This document shows positions 8,301 through 16,348 of a stretch of DNA of 59,276 nt, in pieces. Origin of the DNA: Streptosporangiaceae bacterium NEAU-GS5 (GTDB lineage: Bacteria > Actinomycetota > Actinomycetes > Streptosporangiales > Streptosporangiaceae); NCBI GenBank assembly GCA_017592665.1, contig JAGFNW010000047.1, positions 1 through 59,276 of the forward strand, written 5' to 3'. Made by a program: the position numbers and the translations under genes. The notes beneath the pieces are model-generated. The model saw only the letters and a program-made list of their open reading frames with translations, was not told the DNA's origin and did no database searches. The stretch's first letter is position 1; every line of letters starts with the position of its first letter.

Positions 8301-9237
8301 CCGCCTCGTGCATCGGCGGAAACTTGGTGACATCTCCCTCGGTAATGACGTCGGTCAGCCGCTCGAATGCGGCGAGCATGGAGTTCGGCCGATTCGGCTC
8401 TTCGCCGAATGTCGAGAGGATCTCCTCGAAGGCGTAAAACGGCATGTACGGAATCTCGACCGCTCCCCAGTAACGGTCGAGCTGCTCGTGGATCATGCCT
8501 CGTGGGAATCGCTCGAACTTGTGGCGCGCGTAGGCGCGGCCCGCGTCGCACTTCTCCTTCTCGTTTATCTCGATCCGCATCGGAACCGGGAGGATCCGAA
8601 TGTCCCGGTCTGGATAGCGCTCGGAAATATGCTTCGCCACGCCGGATGCGCCCTCAATGCCCTGATCGGACAGCGTGAAGCAGTCGACCAGGACGTCGGG
8701 CATCTCGATCGTGCAGATGTCGGCGATGTCGCTGAGACCGGTGCGGCTGTCGATGAGGGTGTAGTCGTAGCACGCCTTCATGTCGGCGCGAAGCGCCTTG
8801 AAGAACTGGCCGCCGCCCTGCCGCTCGTAGAAGTTGTCCCAGTCGAAGCTGGAGACCAGCGAATAGTAGTCGCGGTTCTGCCGGCCGGCCGAGATGAAAT
8901 CGAGGGTCCCCTCACCGGGGAACTCGAAGTCCAGCGAGACCGCGTGCTGCTCGACCCGGGCATAGTCCCGGTGCCAATCCGGCGGGCGCGGCTCGTTCTT
9001 CATGGCGGCCCACTGATAGGTGGTGATCAGATCGATCACGCCCGAGGTGGTGGCCACGATTCCCGAGCTGAGAAAGGGCCGGAAGAACTTGTGCAGACCC
9101 GGTGACTCGAGATCCCAGTCGACGACCAGGACCCGCTTGCCGTTGGCGGCCAGCAGCCAGGCGACGTTGGCCAGCGCCATGGTCCGGCCGGTGCCGCCCT
9201 TGTAGGAGTAGAACGTGATGACGGTCCCCTGGGTCAT
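5341..9237 (-). CDS. fxsT: FxsT: MinD-like / TIR / NB-ARC / TPR protein of the FxSxx-COOH system
   Basis: The 1298-residue multidomain protein reads as follows. Residues 1-300 are a SIMIBI/MinD-like ATPase with deviant Walker A KGGTGRT (13-19) and a YTLIDSRTGLSD switch. Residues about 328-450 are a TIR-like domain (SDVYLSYAPED). Residues about 478-840 are an NB-ARC STAND ATPase with P-loop GLGGVGKT (511-518) and a LLIFDNA Walker B. From about 850 to the end are tetratricopeptide repeats of the kinesin-light-chain type with recurrent HPxTL. This matches the FxsT family by length and architecture. It follows fxsC with an ATGA overlap and is last in the operon. The layout resembles NLR-like sensors: TPRs to sense, NB-ARC to switch, TIR as effector or adaptor. 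The actual role is unproven. Confidence 0.9.
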   Translation of the reverse strand: MTQGTVITFYSYKGGTGRTMALANVAWLLAANGKRVLVVDWDLESPGLHKFFRPFLSSGIVATTSGVIDLITTYQWAAMKNEPRPPDWHRDYARVEQHAVSLDFEFPGEGTLDFISAGRQNRDYYSLVSSFDWDNFYERQGGGQFFKALRADMKACYDYTLIDSRTGLSDIADICTIEMPDVLVDCFTLSDQGIEGASGVAKHISERYPDRDIRILPVPMRIEINEKEKCDAGRAYARHKFERFPRGMIHEQLDRYWGAVEIPYMPFYAFEEILSTFGEEPNRPNSMLAAFERLTDVITEGDVTKFPPMHEAVRLRHLDSFIRRHMSFQSDVYLSYAPEDRMWADWIAAVLDRCGYRVKLHSVESADATDFSGDGLRTIFVLSNAYVRAPRAVEAWQRMVNAERSRRGELIALRISETHFPSPYGDRVLIDLTRTAERSAAETLLHSFAHSDDGSLDLMAMGARFPGSVPRVWNVSARNAAFTGRGAVLDTLRTQLVGGSRAVVLPQALYGLGGVGKTQVALEYAHRFRADYDLVWWISSEDRERINSAFEELARQLHIPVGDSVAEVVGAVREALRREEPYARWLLIFDNAGEPDDLRDYFPGGTGHILITSRNQAWSAVAAPLEVDVFSQAESLEHLRRRVPGLAEVDAIQVADALGNLPLAVEQAAAWLAESGMPATTFLEQLEAETARVLELGTPSDYPHPVAVTWNVSLAKLRESSPASVRLLELCAFFAPEPISMQLLYSDEMQQSLVPFDDALREKLVLGRVIQEIGRYALAKVDQGNNTIQVHRLVQAVIRSQMTQEQQDDACHEVHRILVGARPRQGDVDDPDNWIRYDIIWQHLASSRARECKEEETRQLLTDRVRYLWKRGDYLAARELGDFLADYWEESFGLEDRQRLHLLFNIANVKRSKGDYVEAKELDEWVLRQQQRVVGENHPHTLLTSGGLAADLRAVGEYERSLDMDRVTYDRWKTLFGEDHPRTLAAANNLALCYRLVGDGFNARNLDQDTLAKRTRVLGANHPYTLFSAAHLARDLREIGRYRESVDLLRTTLQHYREELGEGFVDTLRAAKSLAVSLRLAGEQDAAWVLAKETNDRYQERYPGTPDALAATLEVACCMSALNDKAGARMLAEEIVRQYRRQYRSGPGTDHPTTLIAVNNLATYKRGTGDVAEATEEARTVVDGLSHQLGMDHPLSLAAAINLANCLSDDGRMDEAERLGTTTLDLLHRKLGLEHPDALACQANLAIIRWMAGDQTKAEQARDRVAPVMSRVLGGIHPTLVQLREWQLINRALEPQPF

Positions 9238-10439
9238 ACCGACTCCTCCGGCCCCATCAGGCGGGGCTTTTCCACCTTCTCGCCCTCGGGCGGATATGCC
9301 GGGGCGTATTTGAAGAACTGCTGCGAGGCCTTGTTGAGTACCTCCGGCAGCGCGAGCCGGAACGCGTCCAGGGTCGGCACCTCCGGCTCGGAGGCAGGTT
9401 CGCCGAGCTTGGTCCCCAGGGCGTCTTCGAGGCAGCCGCGCAGACGGGTCTCGTCGCGCATCAGCTGCTGGTCATCTCTGTTCCAGGGGACGATGACCGT
9501 GATCCATCGCCGTCCTGGCTGGTCGACTCTGTGCAGGGAATCGCGCCACTGGGCCTGCGTCGTGGCCCAGGGGTCGACCAGCATCACGCCCGGCGCCTGC
9601 GGCTCCTCGGCGCAGAGCCCGTCCAGGTGATCTTCGAGCGATCCCACCATGGGCCGGAACCCACGCGCCCGGGCGACTTCGGCCGCGCAGTCGGCGAGCG
9701 GGCGCGATCCGTTGTGGTCGCGGTAAGGGTCCCATTCGCGCGGTGATCGGCCGTAGTGGTAGGGCTCGCGGCCCCGGGGAAGGCTGCCCTGGTCGGGCGC
9801 GACCACGGTGACGGTGACGGGCCTGTCGGGCCTGCTGTGGTCGAAGGCGCTCGGCACGCTCCGATAGTCAGGAATCGCCCGTTCCGGCATCGGGGCCTTC
9901 TCCGCGATCTCGATGATCTGCTTGGCCAGTGCGAAGGCGGCCTCCTCGAACTGCCGTCGATATTTGCTGAGCTTGATGATTCCGTAGAAGCCCTCATCTG
10001 CGTACCGAGCGTTGATGTCCGCGTGGTTGAACTGGATGTCCGCGGCGGCGGCCGGAAGAGTGAGCTGTCCAGGGGGCACCCACAACGCGGGAACTATGGC
10101 CCTCGGCACGCCGTAACCTTGCGCCCGGCCCAGGAACGCGGCCCATTCCTTGCCGCAGTACTCGCTCTCGAAGTAACCACGCGAGTAGAGCGGCACGAAA
10201 ACCCGGCAGGTGGACAGATTTTTGGACGCTTGCTCCGGCCAGTAGTCACCGATCATCGATTCACGGTCCATGTAGCCTGCTTCATCCGGTGAGACGTGAA
10301 TGAGGCTGATCACGTGCTCTCGCACCGTGTGAAAGAGCTTGCCCACCCAGATGTTCGGGTCCGTGATGCCGTCCGCCGCCGGTAAATGCGCATAGCTGAA
10401 GAAGAAGTACGGTCGCCCAGAGGTAGTCGTCGGTGCCAT
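9234..10439 (-). CDS. fxsC: FxsC: TIR-like protein of the FxSxx-COOH system
   Basis: The ATG at 10439 is preceded by AAGGAG at five bases and gives 401 residues; an upstream extension would run into fxsB and has no domain support. The N-terminal TIR-like domain (1-200) opens with RPYFFFSYAH and holds YCGKEWAAFLG, with Glu in the position of the TIR catalytic Glu. The C-terminal FxsC domain (about 210-400) has YHYGRSPREWDPYR, MLVDPWA and IVPWNRDD motifs. It is translationally coupled to fxsT. FxsC function has not been established; NAD hydrolysis is a hypothesis from the TIR residues. Confidence 0.9.
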   Translation of the reverse strand: MAPTTTSGRPYFFFSYAHLPAADGITDPNIWVGKLFHTVREHVISLIHVSPDEAGYMDRESMIGDYWPEQASKNLSTCRVFVPLYSRGYFESEYCGKEWAAFLGRAQGYGVPRAIVPALWVPPGQLTLPAAAADIQFNHADINARYADEGFYGIIKLSKYRRQFEEAAFALAKQIIEIAEKAPMPERAIPDYRSVPSAFDHSRPDRPVTVTVVAPDQGSLPRGREPYHYGRSPREWDPYRDHNGSRPLADCAAEVARARGFRPMVGSLEDHLDGLCAEEPQAPGVMLVDPWATTQAQWRDSLHRVDQPGRRWITVIVPWNRDDQQLMRDETRLRGCLEDALGTKLGEPASEPEVPTLDAFRLALPEVLNKASQQFFKYAPAYPPEGEKVEKPRLMGPEESV

Positions 10440-10479
10440 CCGTCTCCTTTCTCCGGAAGTATCACTATAGGAAGGTGGA

Positions 10480-12777
10480 CTATCCCGGAGAAGTACCCGG
10501 CACCTCTGACTCCTCCTGCGACAGAATCCGGTCGGGTGCAACGGCCCAGGCTCGCGCATGTTCTTGGGAGAGACTCAGCGCGGTGCGCATGGCTGCGTCG
10601 GGGATGGGTTCGTCCAGCCACGGCGCGATCGTCGCCCGCATTCCCGCCACGAACCGCTTCCCGAGAGAGGTCATCGCCCCCGACTTAGCCAGGATGTCGA
10701 TCGCCTTGGCCGTATCCGCCCTTGACCGCGCGAATCTGACGTTTCCAATATCAGGTGCGGTGCGGCGACGTACACGCCAGAAGTCTGTCACCGCGACATA
10801 TGCGTACGCCCCCTGCAATAACCCTTCGAGGGGCCGCGGATCGTCACGCCATGGCGCGTAGTACAGCCGTGTGTCCGCGTGGTCGTACAGGTCCGCGACG
10901 TCGAGGATCGCCCACATCTTGACGTGCTGGAATTCATGCATCAAGAGCAGCGCGAGGGTCTCCGCATCAGAAGGGAGTGCCACCGCCACCGCGCCGAAGG
11001 CCTGCCGGGCAGTGGCACTCACATTCCGCCCGGCTGGCGCCGGCGACAAAGGCGTCAACGCGGTCAAGCCCGCGCGCAGGCCCGGGGCGTAACAAGAAAA
11101 CTCGTGTTCGATCAGATCCCACGCCGAACTGAAAGCATCCTGCCAATCCTTGACCTGCGCGCTGGACAGCCGGGCCGCCGCAGGCCAACCGTGGCAGTCA
11201 CGGAACGGGTCAGTGTCTTCCAGCGCGATCGAGAAGGTCCCCGCGGTCAGACGTCGCTGCGGATGCCACGAGCCGGCTCCCTCGAGCACGAACTGGCCCT
11301 CACGCACAAGCAGGCGACGATTTTCTCCCGGTGCTTCGAGCATCCCAAGGGTCGGCAGGTGGACCGCGCCGGCTAACACCTCGACGGCCACGTCCGCGGT
11401 CACGCCCGCCCGTATTGCCGCAGCTGCCGCGATATTGCCCATGTGAGCTGGATGATCATCCGCGCGCTCGGCCGCCCACGCCCGGACGTAGGGGTGAGCG
11501 AGCACCTCCTGGACCACCTTTGGATGTGTCTCATCGAGCCGTGCCAGCAGCCCCCATGCCTCTTGCGCAGCACCGGCGGCGGCAACCAACGCGCGTCGAA
11601 TGGATTCCTGAGAGTCGACGAGGTGCCGGATGTCGTCGGCGTCCCCTAAGCCATGGGCGAGACCGTCAATGCGCAGGCGATGCCGACCAGTGCTCCGGTC
11701 GCGTATGTATGTGATGAGCTTCCGCAGATCAGGAGAGTAAACACTCGGGTTGGCGAATCCGGATCCAGTGCGATAGCGGTGCGCGTACAGTCCACCGCCA
11801 CATGTCGTTACCACGGGACACACACGGCAGATATCGCAGAGCCCTTCCAATCCGCGCTGCCGGGCCAGGATTCCCGCGTGCCGCCCCACCGCGTCGAGGT
11901 CGTCACGGAGCACGTGAAGCCCGGTCGCCGGGGCACCCTCGTACGCGGTTTTGAGGGAATCGGCTTGCTCGAAGGCTCCGTCGGTTTCGATCACGACAAG
12001 GTCAGATGGCTGAAGGCCGAGTGACTCGGTTGTGCTCGTGTCACCGACGATCGACTCGAACGTTCTGATCGATGCGCGGCAGTCGTCGGCCAGCCACTGA
12101 TCGAAAATCGCGATAAGCCAATCCGCATAAGGCGTCGGCGTGGGACGCGGTGGCGGATCGTCCCAGGTCGCGTGGGGAAGCAGAAAATCGATTCTGGGAG
12201 GCTCGAGGCCGGCGAGCGTTCGGTATACGGCGATCGGGTCATTGAGCACATCGATTGTGCACAGAAGACCCGCGTACAACCCGGGATGTCGGCGCAGCCG
12301 CTCGATGCCCTGGACGACCTGGTCGAACGAGCTCCTGCCATTGGCGAACCTGCGATGTCGATCATTAGCCGGACGATCGCCGTCAAGGGAGACACCGACT
12401 TTCACATCCCACCGGGCGAACACCTCAAGAAAGCGGTCGTCCAGCAGTACCCCATTCGTGTGAATCCGAAGATCCAGCACGCACAAGGGATCGAGTCGAG
12501 CACGCAGCTGTCCTGCGATCCAGCCCAGCCGCTTGGGGCCTGCCAGCAAGGGCTCACCACCATGTAATACGACGCACACACTCGTGAGGCCGTGCGCCTT
12601 CACATGCTCGGCGATGCGGAGCGCTGTCACGGTGACGACATCGTCGGCCATCCCTCTGGGCCGGACACGCCAGCTCTGATCCGCGTGTTCATAGACATAA
12701 CAGTGATCACACGCGAGATCGCATCGGCTGTGAACTTTTAGAACAAATTGCCGGAAAGGTGTCAAGAGAACCGTCAC
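10480..12777 (-). CDS. fxsB: FxsB: cyclophane-forming radical SAM/SPASM maturase fused to HExxH domain
   Basis: This 765-residue protein has the radical SAM cluster motif C19-x3-C23-x2-C26 (CDLACDHC), HGGEP (72-76) and VSLDG (129-133). A SPASM cysteine group CDICRVCPVVTTC spans about 314-326. The second half carries HEFQH (614-618), the HExxH motif of the peptide beta-hydroxylase/modification domain that is fused to FxsB in this family. The family crosslinks an aromatic ring in the precursor C-terminus to form a cyclophane; the HExxH part is expected to add a second modification. It lies 15 nt downstream of fxsA and 40 nt upstream of fxsC. Confidence 0.93.
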   Translation of the reverse strand: MTVLLTPFRQFVLKVHSRCDLACDHCYVYEHADQSWRVRPRGMADDVVTVTALRIAEHVKAHGLTSVCVVLHGGEPLLAGPKRLGWIAGQLRARLDPLCVLDLRIHTNGVLLDDRFLEVFARWDVKVGVSLDGDRPANDRHRRFANGRSSFDQVVQGIERLRRHPGLYAGLLCTIDVLNDPIAVYRTLAGLEPPRIDFLLPHATWDDPPPRPTPTPYADWLIAIFDQWLADDCRASIRTFESIVGDTSTTESLGLQPSDLVVIETDGAFEQADSLKTAYEGAPATGLHVLRDDLDAVGRHAGILARQRGLEGLCDICRVCPVVTTCGGGLYAHRYRTGSGFANPSVYSPDLRKLITYIRDRSTGRHRLRIDGLAHGLGDADDIRHLVDSQESIRRALVAAAGAAQEAWGLLARLDETHPKVVQEVLAHPYVRAWAAERADDHPAHMGNIAAAAAIRAGVTADVAVEVLAGAVHLPTLGMLEAPGENRRLLVREGQFVLEGAGSWHPQRRLTAGTFSIALEDTDPFRDCHGWPAAARLSSAQVKDWQDAFSSAWDLIEHEFSCYAPGLRAGLTALTPLSPAPAGRNVSATARQAFGAVAVALPSDAETLALLLMHEFQHVKMWAILDVADLYDHADTRLYYAPWRDDPRPLEGLLQGAYAYVAVTDFWRVRRRTAPDIGNVRFARSRADTAKAIDILAKSGAMTSLGKRFVAGMRATIAPWLDEPIPDAAMRTALSLSQEHARAWAVAPDRILSQEESEVPGTSPG

Positions 12778-12792
12778 GGTGGCCTCGCTGAA

Positions 12793-13008
12793 TCAGAGAG
12801 ACGAATTGAACCCGGCGACAGGCACCTGACCTCTCAGACCTTGGGACGCAATGCGCCGCACAATCGAGTCGAGTTGACGAGAACCAAGCAAGGTCATCGG
12901 CACCTCTCGCAGGTCATCCACCTCTGTGAGGATCACGTTCTCAATCTTCTCCTCCCGGACCTCCACCTTCCCATCCGTCACGCTCAAAAGATCACCATCC
13001 TCATACAT
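12793..13008 (-). CDS. fxsA: FxsA: FxSxx-COOH cyclophane RiPP precursor
   Basis: With ATG at 13008 the precursor has 71 residues; an in-frame GTG at 13050 would give 85. No strong Shine-Dalgarno site decides between them. The leader contains ILTEVDDLREVPMTLL and QLDSIVRRI, matching the amphipathic leader typical of FxsA. The C-terminus is GFNSSL, which is the defining F-x-S-x-x-COOH motif. The expected reaction is an FxsB crosslink within F-N-S; the mature product and any cleavage site cannot be read. It is the first gene of the minus-strand fxsABCT operon and is divergent from the TIR genes at 13169. Confidence 0.9.
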   Translation of the reverse strand: MYEDGDLLSVTDGKVEVREEKIENVILTEVDDLREVPMTLLGSRQLDSIVRRIASQGLRGQVPVAGFNSSL

Positions 13009-13050
13009 GACCCGACCCTGAGCATATATGGGTCTGCCGACCTGGGCCAC

Positions 13051-13168
13051 GGCGGTCCCGGTCGGCTGCTATCACTCCTCGTGAGCATGTCCTCTACCGC
13101 TAATCCCGTTAATAAGAGAACATGGGATCCCTCGAGATGTCGGCTTTAGAGATGGCAGGCAGACGCGG
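13051..13168. promoter_or_regulatory. Divergent promoter region between fxsA and the TIR-only gene
   Basis: About 120 bases separate the two divergent transcription units. The interval is visibly AT-richer than the coding DNA (for example CCCGTTAATAAGAGAAC near 13106-13122) and must hold both promoters. I could not assign clear -35/-10 pairs. A GAGGAG on the minus strand near 13075-13080 has no start codon at proper distance. Confidence 0.4.
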
Positions 13169-13864
13169 ATGCAGTATTGGACGGCCAGCGGTTCCCACGG
13201 GGACGCCGACCCAGCGCCATACTTCTTCTTGAGCTACGCCCACGTCCATCCCAACGCGTACACCAATGACGATCTCGATAGGGACGCGTTGCGACTTTAT
13301 CGCGACGTGTGCTCCCACATCATGCAGATGACGGACTTCCCGCACGCCAAGCGACCTGGGTTCATGGACCGCAAGATCGATGGGGGGACCCGATGGGATG
13401 ACGATATAAAATGGGGACTCGCCTCATCGCGTGTCTTCGTGGCCTTGTGTGGACCACGCTACTTCTCCAGCGACTATTGTGGAAAAGAGTGGGACGCGTT
13501 CTCTCGGCGGGAGGCTCTGCATCTGGAGAACTCGGAGAGGAGATCGGCGAGGCGGGCCATAATACCGATTCGCTGGACACCGTTCGAGATGGAGACCGCG
13601 CCTCGAGTAATCCAGGAACACCAGCACTTCCGGTTCGATCACGACAGCGGCTACCTGGAGTTGGGACTGTACGGGCTGCTCAAATCCAAGCATGAACGTG
13701 AGTACGTGGACGCCACTCTGCAGATTACTCGGGCGATATTGCGGACGGCGAGGGAAACCGCCATCGCACCGTGTGATCCAAAGATCTTCGTAAATCTGCG
13801 GAACGTGTTCAAAGATGACCCGGAAGCATCCAGGGATCATCCCGATACTGGAGATGGCGAATGA
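13169..13864 (+). CDS. TIR-like FxsC N-domain protein (single domain)
   Basis: This 231-residue protein corresponds to the TIR-like half of FxsC: PYFFLSYAHVH at the N-terminus, a DLDRDALRLYRDVCSHIMQ helix, GFMDR, and YFSSDYCGKEWDAF with the putative TIR catalytic Glu. It then ends after a short acidic tail, without the FxsC second domain. Unlike the truncated copy at 1611-2228, it has its own distinct ending and looks like a maintained single-domain gene. It overlaps the following full-length FxsC paralogue by ATGA, so the two are translationally coupled and may form a pair. Confidence 0.8.
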   Translation: MQYWTASGSHGDADPAPYFFLSYAHVHPNAYTNDDLDRDALRLYRDVCSHIMQMTDFPHAKRPGFMDRKIDGGTRWDDDIKWGLASSRVFVALCGPRYFSSDYCGKEWDAFSRREALHLENSERRSARRAIIPIRWTPFEMETAPRVIQEHQHFRFDHDSGYLELGLYGLLKSKHEREYVDATLQITRAILRTARETAIAPCDPKIFVNLRNVFKDDPEASRDHPDTGDGE

Positions 13865-15069
13865 CCGGACAGACTTCTCGGACACTCGAGCAGCGACCCT
13901 ATTTCTTCCTGAGCTACGCCCACGTTCCCAGGCATGGTCCGGATGACGACATCGACCCAGACATATGGGTCGTAACGTTGTTCGACGATCTGTGCACGCA
14001 CATCATGCAACTCACCGATGTCCCACTCGGTGGGCATCCCGGCTTCATGGATCGCGACTCACGGAAGCCGGGTCAGTGGGTGTTGACCAGGGACGAAGCC
14101 CTCGCGACGTGCCGGGTGTTCGTGCCGCTCTTCTCCCCGCGATACTTCCCGAGCCTCGATTGCGGACGGGAGTGGTCGGTATTCGTCAGGCGCCCCCCCG
14201 GGCGCCGAGGGCCAGCCGAGGCGATCGTTCCCGCTCTATGGGCTCCGGTGCCCGCCGATCGCGTTCCGGCGGTCGCTCGCAATCTCCCGGCCATCGATTT
14301 CAACGCTGGAGATCGCTACTCCGAATTCGGCTTCTACGGTCTCATCAAACTAGCTCGACACCGCCCGGATTACTATCAGGCCATCTCACGCCTGGCCAAG
14401 AGGATCATTGAGACCTATGAGCGCACCCGGCTACCCGTGGGCGAGCGGCGGATCGTCGCCGATGCCGACAGCGCCTTTACGGACATATATGCGGAGCGGG
14501 TGGTTCGAATTTCTGTTCTGGCACCCGACATGAACGATGTTCCGCCAGGACGAACGACATACTATTACGGCCGAACCGCACTCGAGTGGAACCCCTATCG
14601 AGAGTCTGTGAACGAGCCGCTGGCTCAGCGTCTTGCGCTAGAGCTGGAACTACGTGAAATCCATGCCGATATCGGCACGTTCGCCGATCACATGGCCCAG
14701 ATGTCGGCAGAGCATTCCGCCTCACCAGGCATACTGGTGATAGATCCGTGGGCCCTGCTGAATCCATCCGTCCGAGAAGGGTTGACCCGGTATCTCTCGC
14801 TCTTCAGCGAGTCTCGAACCCATATCTTGGTGCCATGGAATCCAGCCGATCCGGAGACGATCGAACGGCAAGAGCAGCTTGAGGCGATACTCCTCGAGAC
14901 GCTGGGAGGCGGTGTGCCTCGGGTCCCCTCGGATCTGCTCACTCTCGCGCTGGAGAAAACCCTCCACGACGTGGTTCGAGCCTATTTTACGAAAGCTCCT
15001 GCGCATCCACCGCCGGGCGAGCCGTTAGAACGGCCCCGGCTGGGTCGGCAACGCGACGATCCGGAGTGA
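13861..15069 (+). CDS. FxsC paralogue, full length, TIR-like
   Basis: The 402-residue product aligns end to end with FxsC (401 residues). The TIR part has PYFFLSYAHVPR, GFMDRDS, FVPLFSPRYF and DCGREWSVF (Glu retained). The C-terminal FxsC domain has YYYGRTALEWNPYR, GILVIDPWALL, ILVPWNPAD and a closing AHPPPGEPLERPRLG, matching AYPPEGEKVEKPRLM of FxsC. Sequence between these blocks differs widely, so it is an old paralogue rather than a recent copy. It is co-directional with the TIR-only gene, divergent from fxsABCT, and ends 22 nt from the convergent SLOG-like gene. Confidence 0.88.
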   Translation: MTGQTSRTLEQRPYFFLSYAHVPRHGPDDDIDPDIWVVTLFDDLCTHIMQLTDVPLGGHPGFMDRDSRKPGQWVLTRDEALATCRVFVPLFSPRYFPSLDCGREWSVFVRRPPGRRGPAEAIVPALWAPVPADRVPAVARNLPAIDFNAGDRYSEFGFYGLIKLARHRPDYYQAISRLAKRIIETYERTRLPVGERRIVADADSAFTDIYAERVVRISVLAPDMNDVPPGRTTYYYGRTALEWNPYRESVNEPLAQRLALELELREIHADIGTFADHMAQMSAEHSASPGILVIDPWALLNPSVREGLTRYLSLFSESRTHILVPWNPADPETIERQEQLEAILLETLGGGVPRVPSDLLTLALEKTLHDVVRAYFTKAPAHPPPGEPLERPRLGRQRDDPE

Positions 15070-15091
15070 GACGGGATGACCGCGCGGACAC

Positions 15092-15556
15092 TCAAGCCAT
15101 GTCGAGCCTGAATGTTCCAGGCGGCCATATAACGCATACCGGCAAAAATCTCCTCCGCGCGTGTTCGACGACCTCGGCCGTCCCACCTTCATCACGGGCG
15201 GGGGAACCGTCCCAGACGGCCACGAGCAGGTCGGCCGACTCCAGCATGAGCTCATTGGCGGCGGCGTACGCACGTGGCGACGCCGTCGTGAAAGGCAGCC
15301 GTATGACGACATCGGCCTGGGCCACAAAGGCATCGAAATCGGCCTCGCCGTAGTCCGCGGCCGGGACGATGGCCTCGAGCGAGCTCCCGAGGTCCAGCAC
15401 GGCATGAGCGAACAGCTGGTCCGCGCCAGCGGCGAGGCAGGAGAGACCGACGAAGCCGGGGGCGTACGGCTCGAGCAGGGCCCGCAGTGCCGCGCCGACC
15501 AGGAGCGCGCCCTCGGGGGTCAGGTCGCGATGCCCAGTGACCGCGATCCTCGTCAA
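15092..15556 (-). CDS. SLOG/Rossmann-like nucleotide-binding protein
   Basis: A 154-residue protein begins RIAVTGHRDL and continues with CLAAGADQLFA, a DADVVIRLPF-like strand, DLLVAVWDG, EGGTAEVV and VCVIWPPG. This alternation of glycine-rich loops, with GGTAE near the end, matches SLOG-superfamily proteins, related to LOG and DprA and known as nucleotide-derivative binders. The start is a TTG at 15556; a GGAGGA lies about 20 bases too far upstream, so the true start is uncertain. It is the right-most gene of the island. SLOG domains sense TIR-made cyclic nucleotides in Thoeris ThsA; a similar partnership here is only a hypothesis. Confidence 0.6.
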   Translation of the reverse strand: MTRIAVTGHRDLTPEGALLVGAALRALLEPYAPGFVGLSCLAAGADQLFAHAVLDLGSSLEAIVPAADYGEADFDAFVAQADVVIRLPFTTASPRAYAAANELMLESADLLVAVWDGSPARDEGGTAEVVEHARRRFLPVCVIWPPGTFRLDMA

Positions 15557-15676
15557 GACGGGATCCGGGTCAAGGGGCGTTCCTCCTCGGGTGGCGTCCC
15601 GGCCACGGCCGTCCGGGTCCGGCGGGATCTGGGGCGAGGGTCCGGGTCAGTTATGGGTCAGGGGCGGAGGTTCGAG

Positions 15677-16270
15677 TCATGGGCGGCGGACCTGGGCGAT
15701 GATGCGTAGGGCGTCGTCGGCCATGCCGCGGGCGGCGTCGAGGTCGGTCGACAGCGTGAGCTCCTGGGAGACGGCGGCCAGGGCGCCGGTCAGCACCAGC
15801 ACCAGGGCGTCCTCGTGGCCGAGCAGGGCGGCGTTGCGGCGGGCCCACTGCCGGAGCCGGTCGCGCATGATGACCTCGAAGCCGGGCGGGCCGTCGCCGC
15901 GCAGGAACAGGGCCGCGAGGTCGCGCTCGGCCAGGCAGCCGTCGAGGTAGGCCCGGGAGCCGGCCAGGAACAGCGGCATGGGCTCGCTCTCACCTGCGGC
16001 CTTGGCGTCCTGGACGGCCTGGCGGGTGCGCTGGGTCTGCCGGAGCTGGAACTCCTCGAACAGCGTCAGGTAAAGGTCGGCCTTGCCGGAAAAATGGTGG
16101 TAAAGGCTGCCGACGCTGGCATTGGCCCGCGACACGACCTCCGTCACACCGGCTTCGGCGAATCCGCTGGTGATGAAGATCTCCCTGGCGGCGTCGAGAA
16201 GAGCGGTGCGCGTGGCCGCACCCCGCTCGGATGTGCGCACTGTGACCGGCCGCTCCGTGTCGCTGCTCAT
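15677..16270 (-). CDS. TetR-family transcriptional regulator
   Basis: The ATG at 16270 gives 197 residues. The N-terminal HTH (about residues 10-60) reads [17 protein letters not shown], then [25 protein letters not shown], a textbook TetR DNA-binding domain. The C-terminal ligand domain includes [11 protein letters not shown] and ends [16 protein letters not shown] at 16280-16285 on the minus strand could be its -10. It is divergent from glpX with only 78 bp between them, so it probably controls itself and possibly glpX. The ligand is unknown. Upstream in-frame sequence that runs into glpX is not coding. Confidence 0.9.
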   Translation of the reverse strand: MSSDTERPVTVRTSERGAATRTALLDAAREIFITSGFAEAGVTEVVSRANASVGSLYHHFSGKADLYLTLFEEFQLRQTQRTRQAVQDAKAAGESEPMPLFLAGSRAYLDGCLAERDLAALFLRGDGPPGFEVIMRDRLRQWARRNAALLGHEDALVLVLTGALAAVSQELTLSTDLDAARGMADDALRIIAQVRRP

Positions 16271-16348
16271 GGTGGCGACATTATCCTCCGATGCCGGGCA
16301 GAGTGGGGAAACTACGATCAGGGAAGTCACAGCAAAGGAGCTGGAGCC

